In this document: one piece after another, positions 45,019 through 56,883 of the stretch
How the letters are laid out: the number at the start of each line of letters is the position of its first letter
Numbering within the stretch: the first letter of the stretch is position 1
Assembly (NCBI GenBank): GCA_019454045.1
Contig: SKCR01038121.1
Location: forward strand, 1-64,000
Reading direction: 5' to 3'
Length of the DNA stretch: 64,000 nt
Source: Zanthoxylum bungeanum
Taxonomy: Eukaryota > Streptophyta > Magnoliopsida > Sapindales > Rutaceae
The notes under the pieces: model-generated
Databases searched by the model: none
Told to the model about the DNA's origin: nothing
Seen by the model: the letters and a program-made list of their open reading frames with translations, nothing else
Translations under genes and position numbers: made by a program

Positions 45019-45850
45019 TTTTGGTGAGTTATTGGCATGAATATTGGTGATCGGTAATTAATCTGTCCACTCCAATAATTGTGTAATTTTTTTCCATTTC
45101 CATTTCCATTTATATGATCTTGCGCTTTGTGTTTTTTTTTTTTTTGGATTCTCTTGTAATTGTACAAGATTTAAGCTATGGGGTTATGACAGTTTGGACT
45201 GATCATAACTCTTCCATCAATAAATCATCTAATGGTCTATGAATGAGATTTCTGAATATCACCTTCTTTTTTTGACAAGCCCCAGGTTAAATCCGACACA
45301 ATCCTGTGAGAATTTTCATTTTTTTTTGTTCCTAATACGTTGAAATTTGTTTTTGTGTTTTTTGTTTTTGTTTTTAATAATATAATAAAATTTATGAGAA
45401 GATTCATTGACCTTAAAACCTCCGATTTCAACATTCAATAAGGCTCCATGCCTCATTAACAAATTGTAACTAATATGTCATCTCATGTACCCATTCGTGA
45501 GACTTCTAGTCTTCTTTGCTACTTATTTTCTTTGAATTTTCTTTTGTGTTAGGATTCTGTTCGCACAATTTTTTATTGGTACGTTTGTAAGGTTCCAAAT
45601 CTCCTGAAATAAAGTCCCAGAAATGAGTGTTTGATTCCAAAAAATGTCTCTAAGGGGCGCAAGTACACATATTACAGCCCTAAAAATAATAAAGCTAAGA
45701 AAACTATAAACTTAAACTACTTGCTCATTTTGAGTCTTTTTTTGTTCTCTTTTTTTCTACATCTGGGTCCTCTATAGTGTAAACTTCCGCCAATCGCTCG
45801 AGTGGTACCGCTTTCCTTGGCCTGTTAATTCCCACGTCTCATACTCGCAT
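45019..45850. other. FLA 3' flank, no gene seen
   Basis: The first 120 bp match the 3' flank of the second FLA gene (TCTGTCCA...CACTCCAATAATTGT, TATATGATCTTGCGCTTT), so they are probably 3' UTR. The rest is T-rich with no ORF. Confidence 0.5.
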
Positions 45851-45973
45851 ATAATTGTTGGATCATGTTTGCAACTGTTGGGTCGTGCGTGCAACTGCTG
45901 GGTCGTGCATATAACTGATGAGTTGTGCGTGTAACTGTTGGATCGTACGCTCTGATAACTGCTAGATCGTGGG
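45851..45973 (+). repeat. 20-bp tandem repeat, about six copies
   Basis: The unit resembles RTAACTGTTGGGTCGTGCGT and is repeated head to tail with a few mismatches per copy; the fifth copy is slightly expanded. There are no spacers, so this is a minisatellite and not a CRISPR-like array. Confidence 0.8.
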
Positions 45974-47319
45974 GGTTACTGCCAACTGTGCAGTAACCAT
46001 TAGGTCTATCCGTAACTGGCTAACTGCAAAACATATGTTCATGTGGCAATCGCCCTATCACATATTCGTTCTTCTTCCATCATTCTTCGCTTGTTGGGAG
46101 ATTCTTTCTTCGTCTATCACGATTCTTTACTCATCGGTCGAATTGTCCTGGGTCGATTCCTTCTTCATTCTTCGTCCTGAATAACGTCATGTCTCTTCGT
46201 CCTTTAGTAATTATTTTCCTGTTAACAGTTTCTCTTTTAAAATCATACACTAAGAAAAATTAATTAATAATACAGAGACTCAAGATTCCTAGAGTACTCT
46301 TGAGTTGACAAAAATACGTCTCTCACACACACATATATATAGTGAGGTTCCAATGAGAACGTCCTCAATTCAATAAAATGAGGATTAAGCTAAAACACAA
46401 TAAAACACATATTCCATGCCGTTATGAATAAAACACACACACAATTAGATTGGCACCCAAAACCTTGTTAGAAACAACTTGATCGAGAGAGAAATAATAT
46501 TAAAAATAAATTAATTAGGTAAATTGATGTAATGGAGATTTCTTCGTTCGTTCAAACGGACATATTAGCCGTTAGAACAAATGAGACAAAGGCGATTTCA
46601 TTTAAAAATGCTATTTTATGTGTTTTGTATTTTTCAGTTATATTTTAATTCAATAAGGCCCATATATTTTAGGACATTTAAGTTAAGTTTTTAGGGTTAG
46701 GTTATGTTTTTACTTTCCTCATTGTTTTTTTTTTTTTTTTTGTTTTAGCTTTTGATTAATAAGAAATGGTTTCAGAAAATTTATATCTTTAGAGTTTTAC
46801 CCTTTTATTTTTATGTTTGCGTTTCATAAAGTGGCATTAGAGACTGGCTTTACTTGTCTTTTATGGCACAATACGATCCAAAGGTCAACCACCCTATTGA
46901 TGGTGTTCAAGGGGTGCGAGCTTTAGCTGTAGAGGCAATCACATAAGTTGTCGTAGAAGCAGCAAGGGACAACATGTTGATGGTGTTCAAGGGATGCAAG
47001 TTTACCTGCGGATAAAATCACATAGATTATCATAGAATTAGTAAGGGCAACTTGTCAAGTATGATCTTCGCTTGATGCGTGGCAACACGTAAAAGATATC
47101 AAGCTTGTCGTTTTTGATAATAACAGGGAAGCAAGACCAAAGGTAGAGAGTCAACCATAGGTAGGAACCTATGGAGTCAATTCCTGAGAAAAACCCACCG
47201 GCAAATTATCATGAGGTTCTTGATAGCGATAAGATCTTTAGGATCGTTACTAAGGTTTGTCATTTCCTTTCTATATTAGGAAAATCTATAAAAGTGAGGG
47301 CTAATGTGATGTTGTTAAT
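45974..47319. other. intergenic, decayed retroelement likely
   Basis: No intact ORF. GATGGTGTTCAAGGGGTGCGAG at about 46899 and GATGGTGTTCAAGGGATGC at about 46980 are an imperfect duplication. The text leads into a Gypsy protease fragment at 47320, so this is probably the decayed gag side of the same element. Confidence 0.4.
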
Positions 47320-47430
47320 ATGAATGTGTGTAATGTTTTATTGGATAGACATTGTATGTTTGATATTGATATAGTTCATGAGGAGGAAAATATTGTTTAT
47401 AAATTTAGGTGGTCTAATAAAAAGATTTAG
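47320..47430 (+). pseudogene. Gypsy-type protease/pol fragment
   Basis: An ATG-led stretch of 36 codons reads CNVLLDRHCMFDIDIVHEEE then VYKFRWSNKKI. It resembles the CDVLLGRPWQFDxDVxHDG...KKI text at the protease end of plant Ty3/Gypsy polyproteins. It is short and followed by a stop, and is a decayed remnant only. Confidence 0.5.
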
Positions 47431-47670
47431 TTAGTGTTGTGTAATAAAAGAGCCAACACAACCGAAAAGGGAGAGGATTCTAAAATTAGTATTAAGAATC
47501 CTGCAGATGCAAAACTGTGAGGACTTGATTGGAAAAGATGGATTTGGTTTGGGAAAAAAAAACATTGGAAGGAAACACAATTCATAGTCCTATTGTAAAT
47601 ATGCTAGAGGGTTCTACTATTCTTATAGATGGTAACAAGCTTAAGTTTTTAAAAGGAGAAGCACCACCCA

Positions 47671-47726
47671 TACTAAATTTCTTTATTGGAACTAATGATA
47701 CTAAATTTCTTTATTGGAACTAATGA
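47671..47726. repeat. perfect 28-bp tandem duplication
   Basis: TACTAAATTTCTTTATTGGA plus ACTAATGA occurs twice head to tail with no mismatch. Confidence 0.9.
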
Positions 47727-48356
47727 TGTCATTGAAAATGTGCAACAAATATAAGTTAAAGGGAAACCATTTGTTTAAACAGACGATGTAATTGAACGAT
47801 TGCTTGTTCTTTAGAAAGGCAAATGAGCCAAATCAATAGCAAAAGAATATTCAAAAATGAGCTTAAGTGTATGGGAGAAAAGAATAGTATGCAACTAATG
47901 TTACTTTATTTAGGTACTAATGGTACTGGTTTTGAATACGTATTCATTGTGAGTAGTATTTCACATATCTAGGGGAAAATGAGCATAATCCCTTGTTGAC
48001 GGGGATGTGTTGTTAATCACCTTTAACATGCATCATTCAAGTAAATTGACAAATAACAAACATGCGATTCAATCAACTTAAAGATTTAGAAAAGGCTAAA
48101 AATTATTCTATAGAAGAAGAAGATCTCCAACCAAGTCAAGTATACTATTTTTAAGAACTTATTAGTCTCGTCTCGGTACTCTTACAGATCTATTGGCTAA
48201 CATTCTCGTATGATAGCTAGTTACTTCTTGTAAAAATGACACTCTTTTCTTCAAGAACAATAAACTTAGGAGATTTGTAGAAGCTCTCTCTTTATAGACT
48301 TTAAACTTAACAATTATGTCTTGTTTTTCCAATTGAAAGTAAAATGAATAGCCTAA

Positions 48357-49052
48357 TGGTGTGTTTACTTGAGGGTAATGAGAATTGAGGAATGAGAATC
48401 ATTTCCATTAAGGTTGTTTACTTCCAAAAATTGAATAAAAATGAGAATGGGAATGAGAGTGGGGCCCATAAATTTGGGAATGGGGAATGTGAATCTCATT
48501 CCCACCACCCCTCACAATATCATCCCTACGATAATTAATTAATATTAATTTATAAATAATAAATAATAAGTAATAACAATTAATAATTAATCAATAATTA
48601 ATAAAAATTAATATTTACTATTTTAATAAATAATAATTTAATAAAAAAATATATTAATATTTACTTAATTTAATACATAATAATTAATTAATAAAGTAAT
48701 ACTTAATTAATACTTAATTTATAAATAAAAAATAAAATAATAATAAAATAATATTTAACTTTTAATAAATAATAATTAATATTTAGTAATTTAATATATT
48801 GATAATTAATATATAAATAATAAATTAATATATAGTTACAACTAAGGGTATTTTTGTAACTTTTTAACATTCATTCCGAATACTGGACAAGGTAAACACA
48901 TCAATGGCAATACTGCTTCATTCCGATTTCGATTCCTACAGTTAAGTAAACAACTTATTCCGATTCCGATTTACCATTCTCATTCCAGCTCATTCCGATT
49001 CCATTTCATTCTGATTCCATCTCATTCCGATTACAAGTACGTAAACGCACCA
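48357..49052. mobile_element. PIF/Harbinger-like MITE
   Basis: 696 bp with imperfect terminal inverted repeats, TGGTGTGTTTACTTG at the left and GTACGTAAACGCACCA at the right, flanked by TAA on both sides (48354-48356 and 49053-49055). The subterminal regions repeat AATGAGAAT/ATTCCGATT in inverted orientation. The centre is a very AT-rich run of TTAATAATTAAT. No transposase is present. Confidence 0.75.
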
Positions 49053-49055
49053 TAA

Positions 49056-49840
49056 GGGTTCTATTTATAGAGATGAAGGGTTTTCATTGAAAATATACAT
49101 TTAGGCTTAAAGATGCAATCCTTTAAATGATTATATCTATTCAATGCACCATTACAGCTCAAATGGTTATATCATTTCACTCTAAGGAACATATCCCTTC
49201 AATTTGTGACTTTCCTAAAAGCCATATATTAGAGGCATGTCCTTTTACTAAAGCACTATATAAATACACTTAATATTAGAAAATTTTTCTACATCCCCTT
49301 AATGTTTGACAAAACTAATTGAAATCCCACTAATGTTTAAAATCTAAACAAAACTCCCCTATATGTTAACTTTATTTATCATTTTATTATTTTAACCCTT
49401 ATGAAAAATTTAAATACTTAGGAATTATGAATAAAGTAAAATAATTTAAATATCCTTAATGATTAATAATAGAGAAAACTAAATATTTGAATTAAATGAA
49501 ATTTTAAAAGGAGCAAGACATTTAATTTTACATAATTTTATTTGATTCATATTTCCTAAGTATTTTTTTAGAAGTATTTACTAAGTAATTAAGTTTTCCA
49601 TAAGAGATAAAATAATAAATGATAAATAAAATTAACATACGGATAGATTTTATTTAATTTTTAAATATCATAGAGGTTTTGATTAATTTTATCAAACATC
49701 ATAGAGGCCATGCCAATTTTCCTTATCTTTTGTTTGACTCTACCCATAAAATAAGATCTTAAAAATCCGTTTCTCATGCATTATTTTCAAAATCTCTCAA
49801 GTACTTATTATACTCTTTGTTCTAGTCAAATATTGTTGTG
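49056..49840. other. intergenic, no gene seen
   Basis: AT-rich. It contains CCCCTTAATGTTTGACAAAACTAATTGAAATCCC-like text at 49300-49690 with a loosely inverted counterpart, suggesting a small decayed element. No ORF. Confidence 0.35.
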
Positions 49841-51075
49841 ATATTTTATATCATACCGCAAGTGTATGGTGTCAAGTTTTAGTATAAATCAGTGAAAGAG
49901 TGTCGAACCCACAAGGATTGTGTTAGTTCGCACTAAATACTACAATTGATAATTCTAACTTTATTTAGACGATAATTAACAAAGATTTAATTAAACAAAT
50001 AAAATATAAAATATTTAGATAGGAAGAGCTAATACGATAGATATTCTAGAGTCTGATTTCACCTAGTTATCCCTTATGTATTTGTCATGCCAATTAATCT
50101 TTGTTCAGTTGTATTGTTTATAAGTCAAGACTCCGAAAATATCCACTCTCTCTCTCAAGTATCAGTGAAAATATCATCAACTACAGACTTCGATATCTCT
50201 ATAAAAATCTAGTAGTTAACAACTCATTACGCTTTGTGATTCTATGTTACGACTTCAAAGGAATTTATGTATTCTCTCGAACTTTATAAAACTCCAAGGT
50301 TATATTCCCTAGACCTATTCAAAATCTCATCTCCCGAGTGATAGATTCTAAACATTCATCATCTTAATTGTGGCCAGCAAACAAGAAGCATTAAACTCAA
50401 AAGAATATAAATAAACTAAAATATAACTTCATAACAAAATTGGCAAATAATACAAGGTTCAAGCATTGATTACATCATTCTCCAGAATTAAGGAGTTAGT
50501 TCATGACTAAGGATAAAAATAATAAAAACATGTCATGAATCTAATGGAAATCATTAGAGTTCTAAGAAAGAAACAAGAAGATAAAACCCGAATTGAATCT
50601 CTTCCTCTTCGGACGTCACTGTCTTCGTCTCTTCTTGTCGCTCTTCAATCCTCCTCATTGGATCTCTATAAAATTATGTGTTTTGTGTTTTGTGTTGTGT
50701 ATTAGCCTACTCCTTGAGTTTTGGACGAACTAATCTATTTATAATAGAGCCTTGGGGTCATTGAGCATCTAAAAACCCTAAAAATTATGTTTCTGGTGCG
50801 CGCGGGGTGTCGCGGCGCCGAAACCTCTGGAAATTATATGTGTGACACTGATGAGGCGCCGCAACGCCAGTCACTTTTTCTGGCTTGCCGATTCTGTCTT
50901 TTTCGCTCTTCATGTGTGCTTCTGATGCGTCCGTATGGTCCCAAAACACGTATAAATGCCCCAAGATCCATGTATCAATGCTTCCTATAAATAAAACATA
51001 AAATAATTATAAAATATATTAAATGATATGGAAACTAATTAAAATAATAAGCTAAGAATACAAGAATAAATAGGT
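49841..51075. repeat. unclassified repeat-like unit
   Basis: Begins near GATATTTTATATCATACCGCAAGTGTATGG and GTGTCGAACCCACAAGGA. It ends near ATAAATAGGTATAAACCACACTTATCAAAC. Such phrases are familiar from dispersed plant repeats, but I cannot assign a class. A GC-rich patch GCGCGCGGGGTGTCGCGGCGCC lies at 50798-50819. No domain was found. Confidence 0.35.
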
Positions 51076-51437
51076 ATAAACCACACTTATCAAACATATA
51101 CATGTAAATATAATGATGAATGGACTTGAAATATGTTAATTTCCTTGAATAATATTTTATATTAATTCTAGGAATCATTGCGGTTTGCCTTGTATACTAT
51201 TTTTTTAAGTTCATGTTGTTTTAAGTCTTTTAAGTCGCTTTATATGTGCATGTGTCAATTTTTTGTCATGATTCGGGTTTTTATTTTTTATTTTTTGCAT
51301 TACATGCCATTATATTGCATCTTTTTGGATCTTTAGTACATTAACTTAGCTCATTTTACTTTATATATTATCTGTGGTGGTGATGTTAGTGAGGAGGACA
51401 AAATTGCATTTGATGGTAAAAAGCTTCTGTATTGATG

Positions 51438-51610
51438 TTCCAAGAGACATGATTGGGTGGTGTAAGGTTCAGGATTTCATCTTGAGGTCATGGGTTTGAA
51501 TTCAAGGAGTGCGTTTCTTGTAAGAGCATGGGATAGCCGGGAATTTTATCTGCTCCGCTTAAGCCTGGAAATGATGGTTTGGCGGTGGGGTATCCATCGG
51601 AAAAAAAAAA
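51438..51610 (+). mobile_element. tRNA-derived SINE (copy 6)
   Basis: Plus orientation. ATTGGGTGGTGTAAGG lies at the A-box position and GGGTTTGAATTC at the B-box position, then AGAGCATGGGATAGCC, GGTTTGGCGGTGGGG and an A10 tail. Flanks CTTCTGTATTGATG and CTTATGTCTTGACG match at 11 of 14, an aged target duplication. Confidence 0.75.
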
Positions 51611-51624
51611 CTTATGTCTTGACG

Positions 51625-52415
51625 GTATATATTTGTGTTGATTTTGAATCTTTTACCTGTCTTATAAATTGTTTAGCTTTATCACAAAATTCCAAAGAAT
51701 GAGATTGTTAGGTTTTTGTGTGTTGCTAAATTTCTGTCAAAACTTGTCTAATTGAATTGTAATAGTTTCCAAATGTTTTTGAAAATATTTTGGACAGTTT
51801 TAGGAATATTAAAGCATATTTTGTATATTAAAGCATATTTTGCGTTGTTACACATTTTTTTAAGCCTACATTAGGTTTTGCAAAAACCTAACCATAAATA
51901 CAAAGTATGGCTTTCTTTTACAAGTGCGGAAGTCATAAAATACATCTTACAAACCTCTTCAATCTTGAGAAAATATTATTCCCTTAAGAATTGAATTTTG
52001 AGTTCCATTGGATTTCTCTTTTTAACCATCAAACACCAAAATCAAACCCAATAACATTTGAAGTTCTATGAAGGTAATGGTTGTTAAAGACTTAAAGTTC
52101 TAATTTATATAAAATGAGTCCTCTTGTAGATGATCTCTTGAAGAAGCTTCCGAGTTCCAAATAAGGCTTTTTGGTACATATTTAAAGAGTTGTTTCAGCT
52201 TATTACATTAGAGGTTATAGAGTCTTCATATTTTATTGTGTTCTCCTTTATAAGTTGATTATGGATGATAACTTATACTCGAAATCATTTTTCTTTTCTT
52301 TTCTATATTTTTTCACTTCGTCAATAAAATATTGGTGTTAATTTAATAACTTGTTTTACGTTATGTAATTGTGAGTCTCAACCTTCGTAATTTCCAGAGT
52401 GGTTATAGCAATAAC
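51625..52415. other. intergenic, no gene seen
   Basis: AT-rich, between a SINE and a Copia LTR. A 17-bp partial duplication, TTAAAGCATATTTTG, occurs at about 51808-51842. No ORF with recognisable similarity. Confidence 0.4.
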
Positions 52416-52831
52416 TGTTGTGATTCACCGATCACTATTGGAGTGTTTTAAGGAAAAAATCGAATGCTTTTCTATTACTATCAAGAATATAAATTAAAAA
52501 AGTGTTTAAATTTTACAAATAAGAAAAAACCTCACTAACACTCTCTAAGCTCTCTACTTGGAGCTTATTACTCACACTTTGGGGGTGCCTTAAACATACT
52601 GCAAATGCCAGTATTTATAGTGCAAAGCTTGCACAACTTTTCAAAAAAGCTACAGTGACCACCACCTTTCACTCCTGATTTTGCTCCTGATTTCCTGGCA
52701 ATCACCGAAAGGTTGCTTGGCTTCATTTTGCTTAGTCTTCAAAGGATGGCTTGCATCTATGTCTCATGCATGACAGCTGGAATGGCAGGAAGCTTCCATT
52801 TGTTAATGAGATGCTTGCTGGATTCATAACA
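52416..52831 (-). repeat. 3' LTR of the Copia element
   Basis: 416 bp; on the minus strand it starts TGTTATGAATCC after the purine tract GGAGGGGGAGAAT and ends GTGAATCACAACA. The first 134 bp on the plus strand match 56216-56349 closely. Confidence 0.8.
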
Positions 52832-52883
52832 ATTCTCCCCCTCCAGCTGCATCCGAAACAATCTTCATCTGACAGCTATCCTG

Positions 52884-53062
52884 GCTATGTCTCTGCACAG
52901 CTCTAGCTTGTCCTGATCACTGTTCATTTGTTGACATATAAGTTGTGTCTCTGCACTGCTCTCTTCACTGCATCTCTGTACAGTATTCTTCTGCTATGTC
53001 TCTGCATAGTACAATCCACTGTGTCTCTACACAGTAACCATCTGTTGTGTCTCTGCACAGTT
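52884..53062 (-). repeat. about 25-bp minisatellite between pol and 3' LTR
   Basis: Six degenerate copies of a unit with core TCTCTGCACAGT lie at about 52890, 52948, 52972, 52999, 53024 and 53050. The array occupies the place where RT and RNase H would normally be. Confidence 0.75.
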
Positions 53063-53356
53063 CTGCTGCCATATTTCTTCCCCATTTATTCCTCAGTGCC
53101 TTCTTGCCTTGTGAAAAACTCTCTGGCTCCCCCTCATCAGTAAGCAGAATATATTCGGATCCCGGATATCTGGTTGATGGAATCCTGCCTCGCTCAGATC
53201 TTCTTGTCTGAGGTCTACTGGTCTCTGGAGGTCTATCATCATCCATCTCTGTGAATGATCTTGTAGCTTCTAGTGGAGTGGGTTGCGGCTCCCTCTGCTC
53301 AACACTCTCTTCTGTAATCTCTGATGGAACAGGTTGTGTCTCCCCTGCTCAAAATC

Positions 53357-54457
53357 CTAATTTGCCTCTTCTGGTTCTGCTTCTAGAATGTCCTCATGCA
53401 CCCTATCTGTGGCCAATTGTGCTGGTATTGGGTCTGGATTTCTGTTGGCACTGGAATTGGAAGACATTCTGGGCATTTCAATGTCTTCAATTGTTTGGTC
53501 TTCAAGAAACTCTACTTCCTGGCTTCTGATGACCATCTTCACCTTCGGATCCCATAGTCTGTATCCAAATTCTTCATCTCCATGGCCTAGGAATATACAT
53601 GGAGTTGTCCTTGCATCGAGCTTCTTCCTGAGCTCCTTGGATACATGTGCAACGGCTAAACAGCCGAATACTCTAGGGTGAGTGTATGAGGGATTCTTAC
53701 CAGACCACACTTTCTCCGGAATCTCCAAGTTCAACGGTTCAGATGGTGATCTGTTGATCAGGTAGCAGACGGCACAAACAGCTTCTCCCCAGAATGGCTT
53801 TGGCAGCTTAGCCATATTGATCATTCCTCTGACTTTCTCCATAATGGTGCGGTTCATTCTAGCAACGACACCATTATGTTGTGGTGTGTATGGAACAGTT
53901 CTCTCATGTCGAATCCCGTGTCTCCAGCAGTAGGCTTCGAACTCTCTGGAACTGTACTTGCCTCCATCGTCTGTGCGCAGGCACTTCATCTTCTTCCATG
54001 TTTCATGCTCTACCATGGCGTGGAACAGCTTGAATTGATCTATGACCTGATCCTTCGTCTTGAGGAAATACACCCAGATTTTCCGAGAAGCATCATCAAT
54101 GAAAGTCAGAAAATAATTATTACCGCCCAATGAATCAACCTCAAATGGACCACAAACATCAGAGTGTACCAGACTGAGCAACTCTGATATTCTCTCTGGA
54201 GAGAAATCAAATAAGACTCTGCGTTGCTTACCAATCGAGTAGTGGTTGCAAGGACCTCGTGCAGCATCATTGGTAAACTCCTTCTTGTTCAGGGTAGACA
54301 ACCCTCTCCCACTAATGTGTCCGAGTCTCCGGTTCCACAGATTTTGAGAAGCCTTTTTTTCAGCTACATTGAGGCTGTCTGCACAAATCTTCACACGAGT
54401 CTTGTATAGTGTGCCGCAAGCATGTCCTCGGGCGACAACCATGACACCTTTTGTCAT
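53357..54457 (-). pseudogene. Copia integrase region
   Basis: An open stretch of 366 codons. It starts with the GAG-pre-integrase HHCC-like segment (NRRLGHISGRGL), then the integrase core with GPFEVDSLGGNNYFLTFIDD, a second acidic residue in RTDDGGKYSS, and the E-containing TPQHNGVVARMNRTIMEK. The C-terminal part includes VFGCLAVAHV and FLGHGDEEFGYRLWDP. Catalytic D, D and E are visible. The frame ends before the linker to RT. It normally inserts retrotransposon cDNA; here the element is defective because RT is missing. Confidence 0.85.
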
Positions 54458-54460
54458 TCT

Positions 54461-55640
54461 CTATGTGCCATTTCTGAAGTGATTTTCATAGCCCTGTTTG
54501 TCAAGAGCTATCCCCGAGAGTACATTCAGCCGAAGTTCTGGAACATGCATGACATCATTCAAGGTCAATGTACACCCGAAATTTGTCCGCAACTGAATAT
54601 CACCCATTCCTACTATCCCAGAGGAACTGATATTTCTCATATTCAATGCTCCAAAGTCTTCTGCTTTGTATGTTGTGAAGAAATCCCTGTGAGGAGTGAC
54701 GTGGTAGGATGCTGCAGTATCTACCACCCACTCAACATCTTGGGTTGCGTTGTGAAGGCATGTATCTTCCGGTATGGAGCATATTGCTACATCTGCTTGG
54801 ACAACGACCAGTGTCTCTCATTCGTCATTCTTCGGCTGGTGATTGTCTTCTCTCTGCTCTCGTTGCAGTTTTCGGCAATTCTTCTTTAGATGGCCTACAA
54901 TGCCACAATGATAGCACTTATAGGTAGGCTTCCATCCATCTGAGGATCTACCCATGGTTGTGCTTCTGCCTTTCTCTCCGTCTATTCCTTGATTTCTTCC
55001 TCGAGTCTCTGTGACGAAGGCTTCTGTCTGTTCTAAGCCAATATCTTTTCTCTTGGACTCCTCATTCGACAGGGCATCTTTTACCATGGGCATGGTACCT
55101 TTACCTCATGGAGTGAAATTGCTGAGAGTAACCACCAATGTCTCTCAGCTATTAGGAAGAGAACTGAGTAGTAAGAGGGCTTGAATTTCATCTCCCAGCT
55201 GCATGTCTACTGCAGACAGCTGATTCACCAGGCTCTGGAACTCGTTGGTGTGTTCCCAACGGAAGTTCCACTCCGTAGCTTCAGGTTCACCAAACGCCTA
55301 ATGATTAAGGCTTTATTCCGAGCTGTTTTGGCCTGGAACATGTCTTCCAATTTCCTCCACATTTCATAAGCAGCTGTGTTCTGTGCTACGTGGTGGAAGA
55401 CATTATGGTCGATCCACTACCTAATCTGACCCAAAGTTCTGTTGTTGAGTTTATTCTAGTCATACTCTTTAACAGACTCTGGTTTCACTCCCTTCAACTC
55501 GATGACATCAAACAAATCTTTGCAATGCAAAAATTCTATCATCCGAGGTCTCCAGATGGAGTAATTAGTTGCAGCCAGTTTAATCATTGGACCAGAATGG
55601 AAATCTTCCATTTCCATTTTAAGTTTTAAAATTTAAAATT
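54461..55640 (-). pseudogene. Copia gag and protease, frameshifted
   Basis: Protease (54727-54461) and the zinc-knuckle segment (55093-54818) are open but in different frames. Upstream, 55580-55130 reads as a UBN2-type gag (KLAATNYSIWRPRM, NTAAYEMWRKLEDMF) broken by several stops and shifts. Confidence 0.7.
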
Positions 55641-55737
55641 TAAAATGAAAATAGACTAAAATCGGGGCTGAATTTCACAAATCTGAGGTTACTGTTGCGT
55701 CTGGAACGGTCGAAAATAGTGGAATAGACACTTCGTT

Positions 55738-56883
55738 GGTCTAAATTCGACACATGGGCTGATTTGTAAATTCCTAAAAGTTTGGGGTAAAACTGTAAAT
55801 TTCAAAATTTCAGGGGGCTAAATGAAATTTACCAGACTGATGACGTGGCAGTGCTGACATGGCAAGTGGGACTGGCTTTTCTCATGTGGCGGACATGTGG
55901 CGACTGACGTGTCACGCTGACGTGGCTGGGTCGCTGACGTGGCAAGCTGACTGTGTCTGCCACGCGTATCGTCTTCTTCCTTCAGCGTGCGTGAGGCGCG
56001 TGGCTGCGAATCTTCCTCACTCGCTGGCGCGTGCGGCGTCGTCCGGCCTCCGTTTGGTCGCCGTGAAATACCACCGAGCTCGTCTCGACGTGAACTAGCT
56101 GATGGTGCCCTCAAATTGGATTTTTGAAAACTTTCTTCGGAATCAATTTTCCGAATGGAAGCTCCGTTCTTCGGTTTTTCGACCCCAAAGAAGAACCAAA
56201 ACTACTGATACCACTTGTTGTGATTCACCGATCACTCTTGGAGTGTTTTGAGGAAAAAACCGAATGTTTTTCTATTACTATCAAGAATAGAAATTACAAA
56301 AGTGTTTAAACTTTACAAATAAGAAAAAACCTCACTAACACTCTCTAAGAGTGATCGGTGAATCACAACAAGTGGTATCAGTAGCTTTGGTTCTTCTTTG
56401 GGGTCGAAAAACTGAAGAACAGAGCTTCCGTTCGGAAAATCGATTCCGACGAAAGTTGTCAAAAATCCAATTTGAGGGCACCATCAACTAGTTCACGTCG
56501 AGACAAGCTTAGTGGTATTTCACGGCGACCAAACGGAGACCGGACGACGCCGCACGCACCGACGAGTGAGGAAGATTCGCAGCCACGCGCCTCATGCGCG
56601 CTGAAGGAAGAAGACGATATGCGTGGCAGACACGTCAGCGCCATGTCAAACCCAGTCAGCTTGCCACGTCAGCAACCCAGCCACGTCAGCTTGCCATGTT
56701 AGTGTGACACGTCAGCCGCCACGACAGCCGCCATGTCAGCAAAGCCGGTCCCACTTGCCACGTCAGCACTGCCACGTCAGCAGCCTGGTAAATTTCATTT
56801 AGCCCCCTGAAGTTTTGAAATTTACAGTTTTACCCCAGGACTTTTAGGAATTTACAAATCAGCCCCTGTGTCGGATTTAGACC
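55738..56883. repeat. long inverted repeat of two Copia 5' regions
   Basis: The left arm 55738-56236 and right arm 56350-56883 are reverse complements with scattered mismatches and small indels. Both carry the LTR end, primer-binding site and leader, down to a shared TTAGACC. The 113-bp spacer 56237-56349 is LTR sequence present once. The arms contain many CCACGTCAGC/GCTGACGTGG motifs. Confidence 0.9.

Larger units (their letters stand above)
52416..56349 (-). mobile_element. Copia retrotransposon, RT deleted, 5' LTR truncated
   Basis: On the minus strand the order is a 5' LTR fragment (56349-56216), a primer-binding region TGGTATCAG (56214-56206), a leader of about 600 bp, a decayed gag from about 55615, a zinc knuckle CYHCGIVGHLKKNC (near 54920), protease VDTAASYHVTPHRDFF (from 54723), integrase (54457 on), the TRYPGSEYILLTDEGEPES linker, an internal deletion that removes most of RT and all of RNase H, a 25-bp minisatellite, a purine tract and a 3' LTR (52831-52416). 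Left flank is ATAAC. Its 5' end abuts an inverted relative. Confidence 0.8.

Noticed and set aside
45780..45830. Possible tRNA-like sequence near GCTCGAGTGGTACCGC
   Set aside because: An A-box-like word is present, but no matching B box at the right distance or cloverleaf could be drawn.
45851..45973. CRISPR-like repeat array
   Set aside because: Units are contiguous without unique spacers and the genome is a plant; this is a minisatellite.
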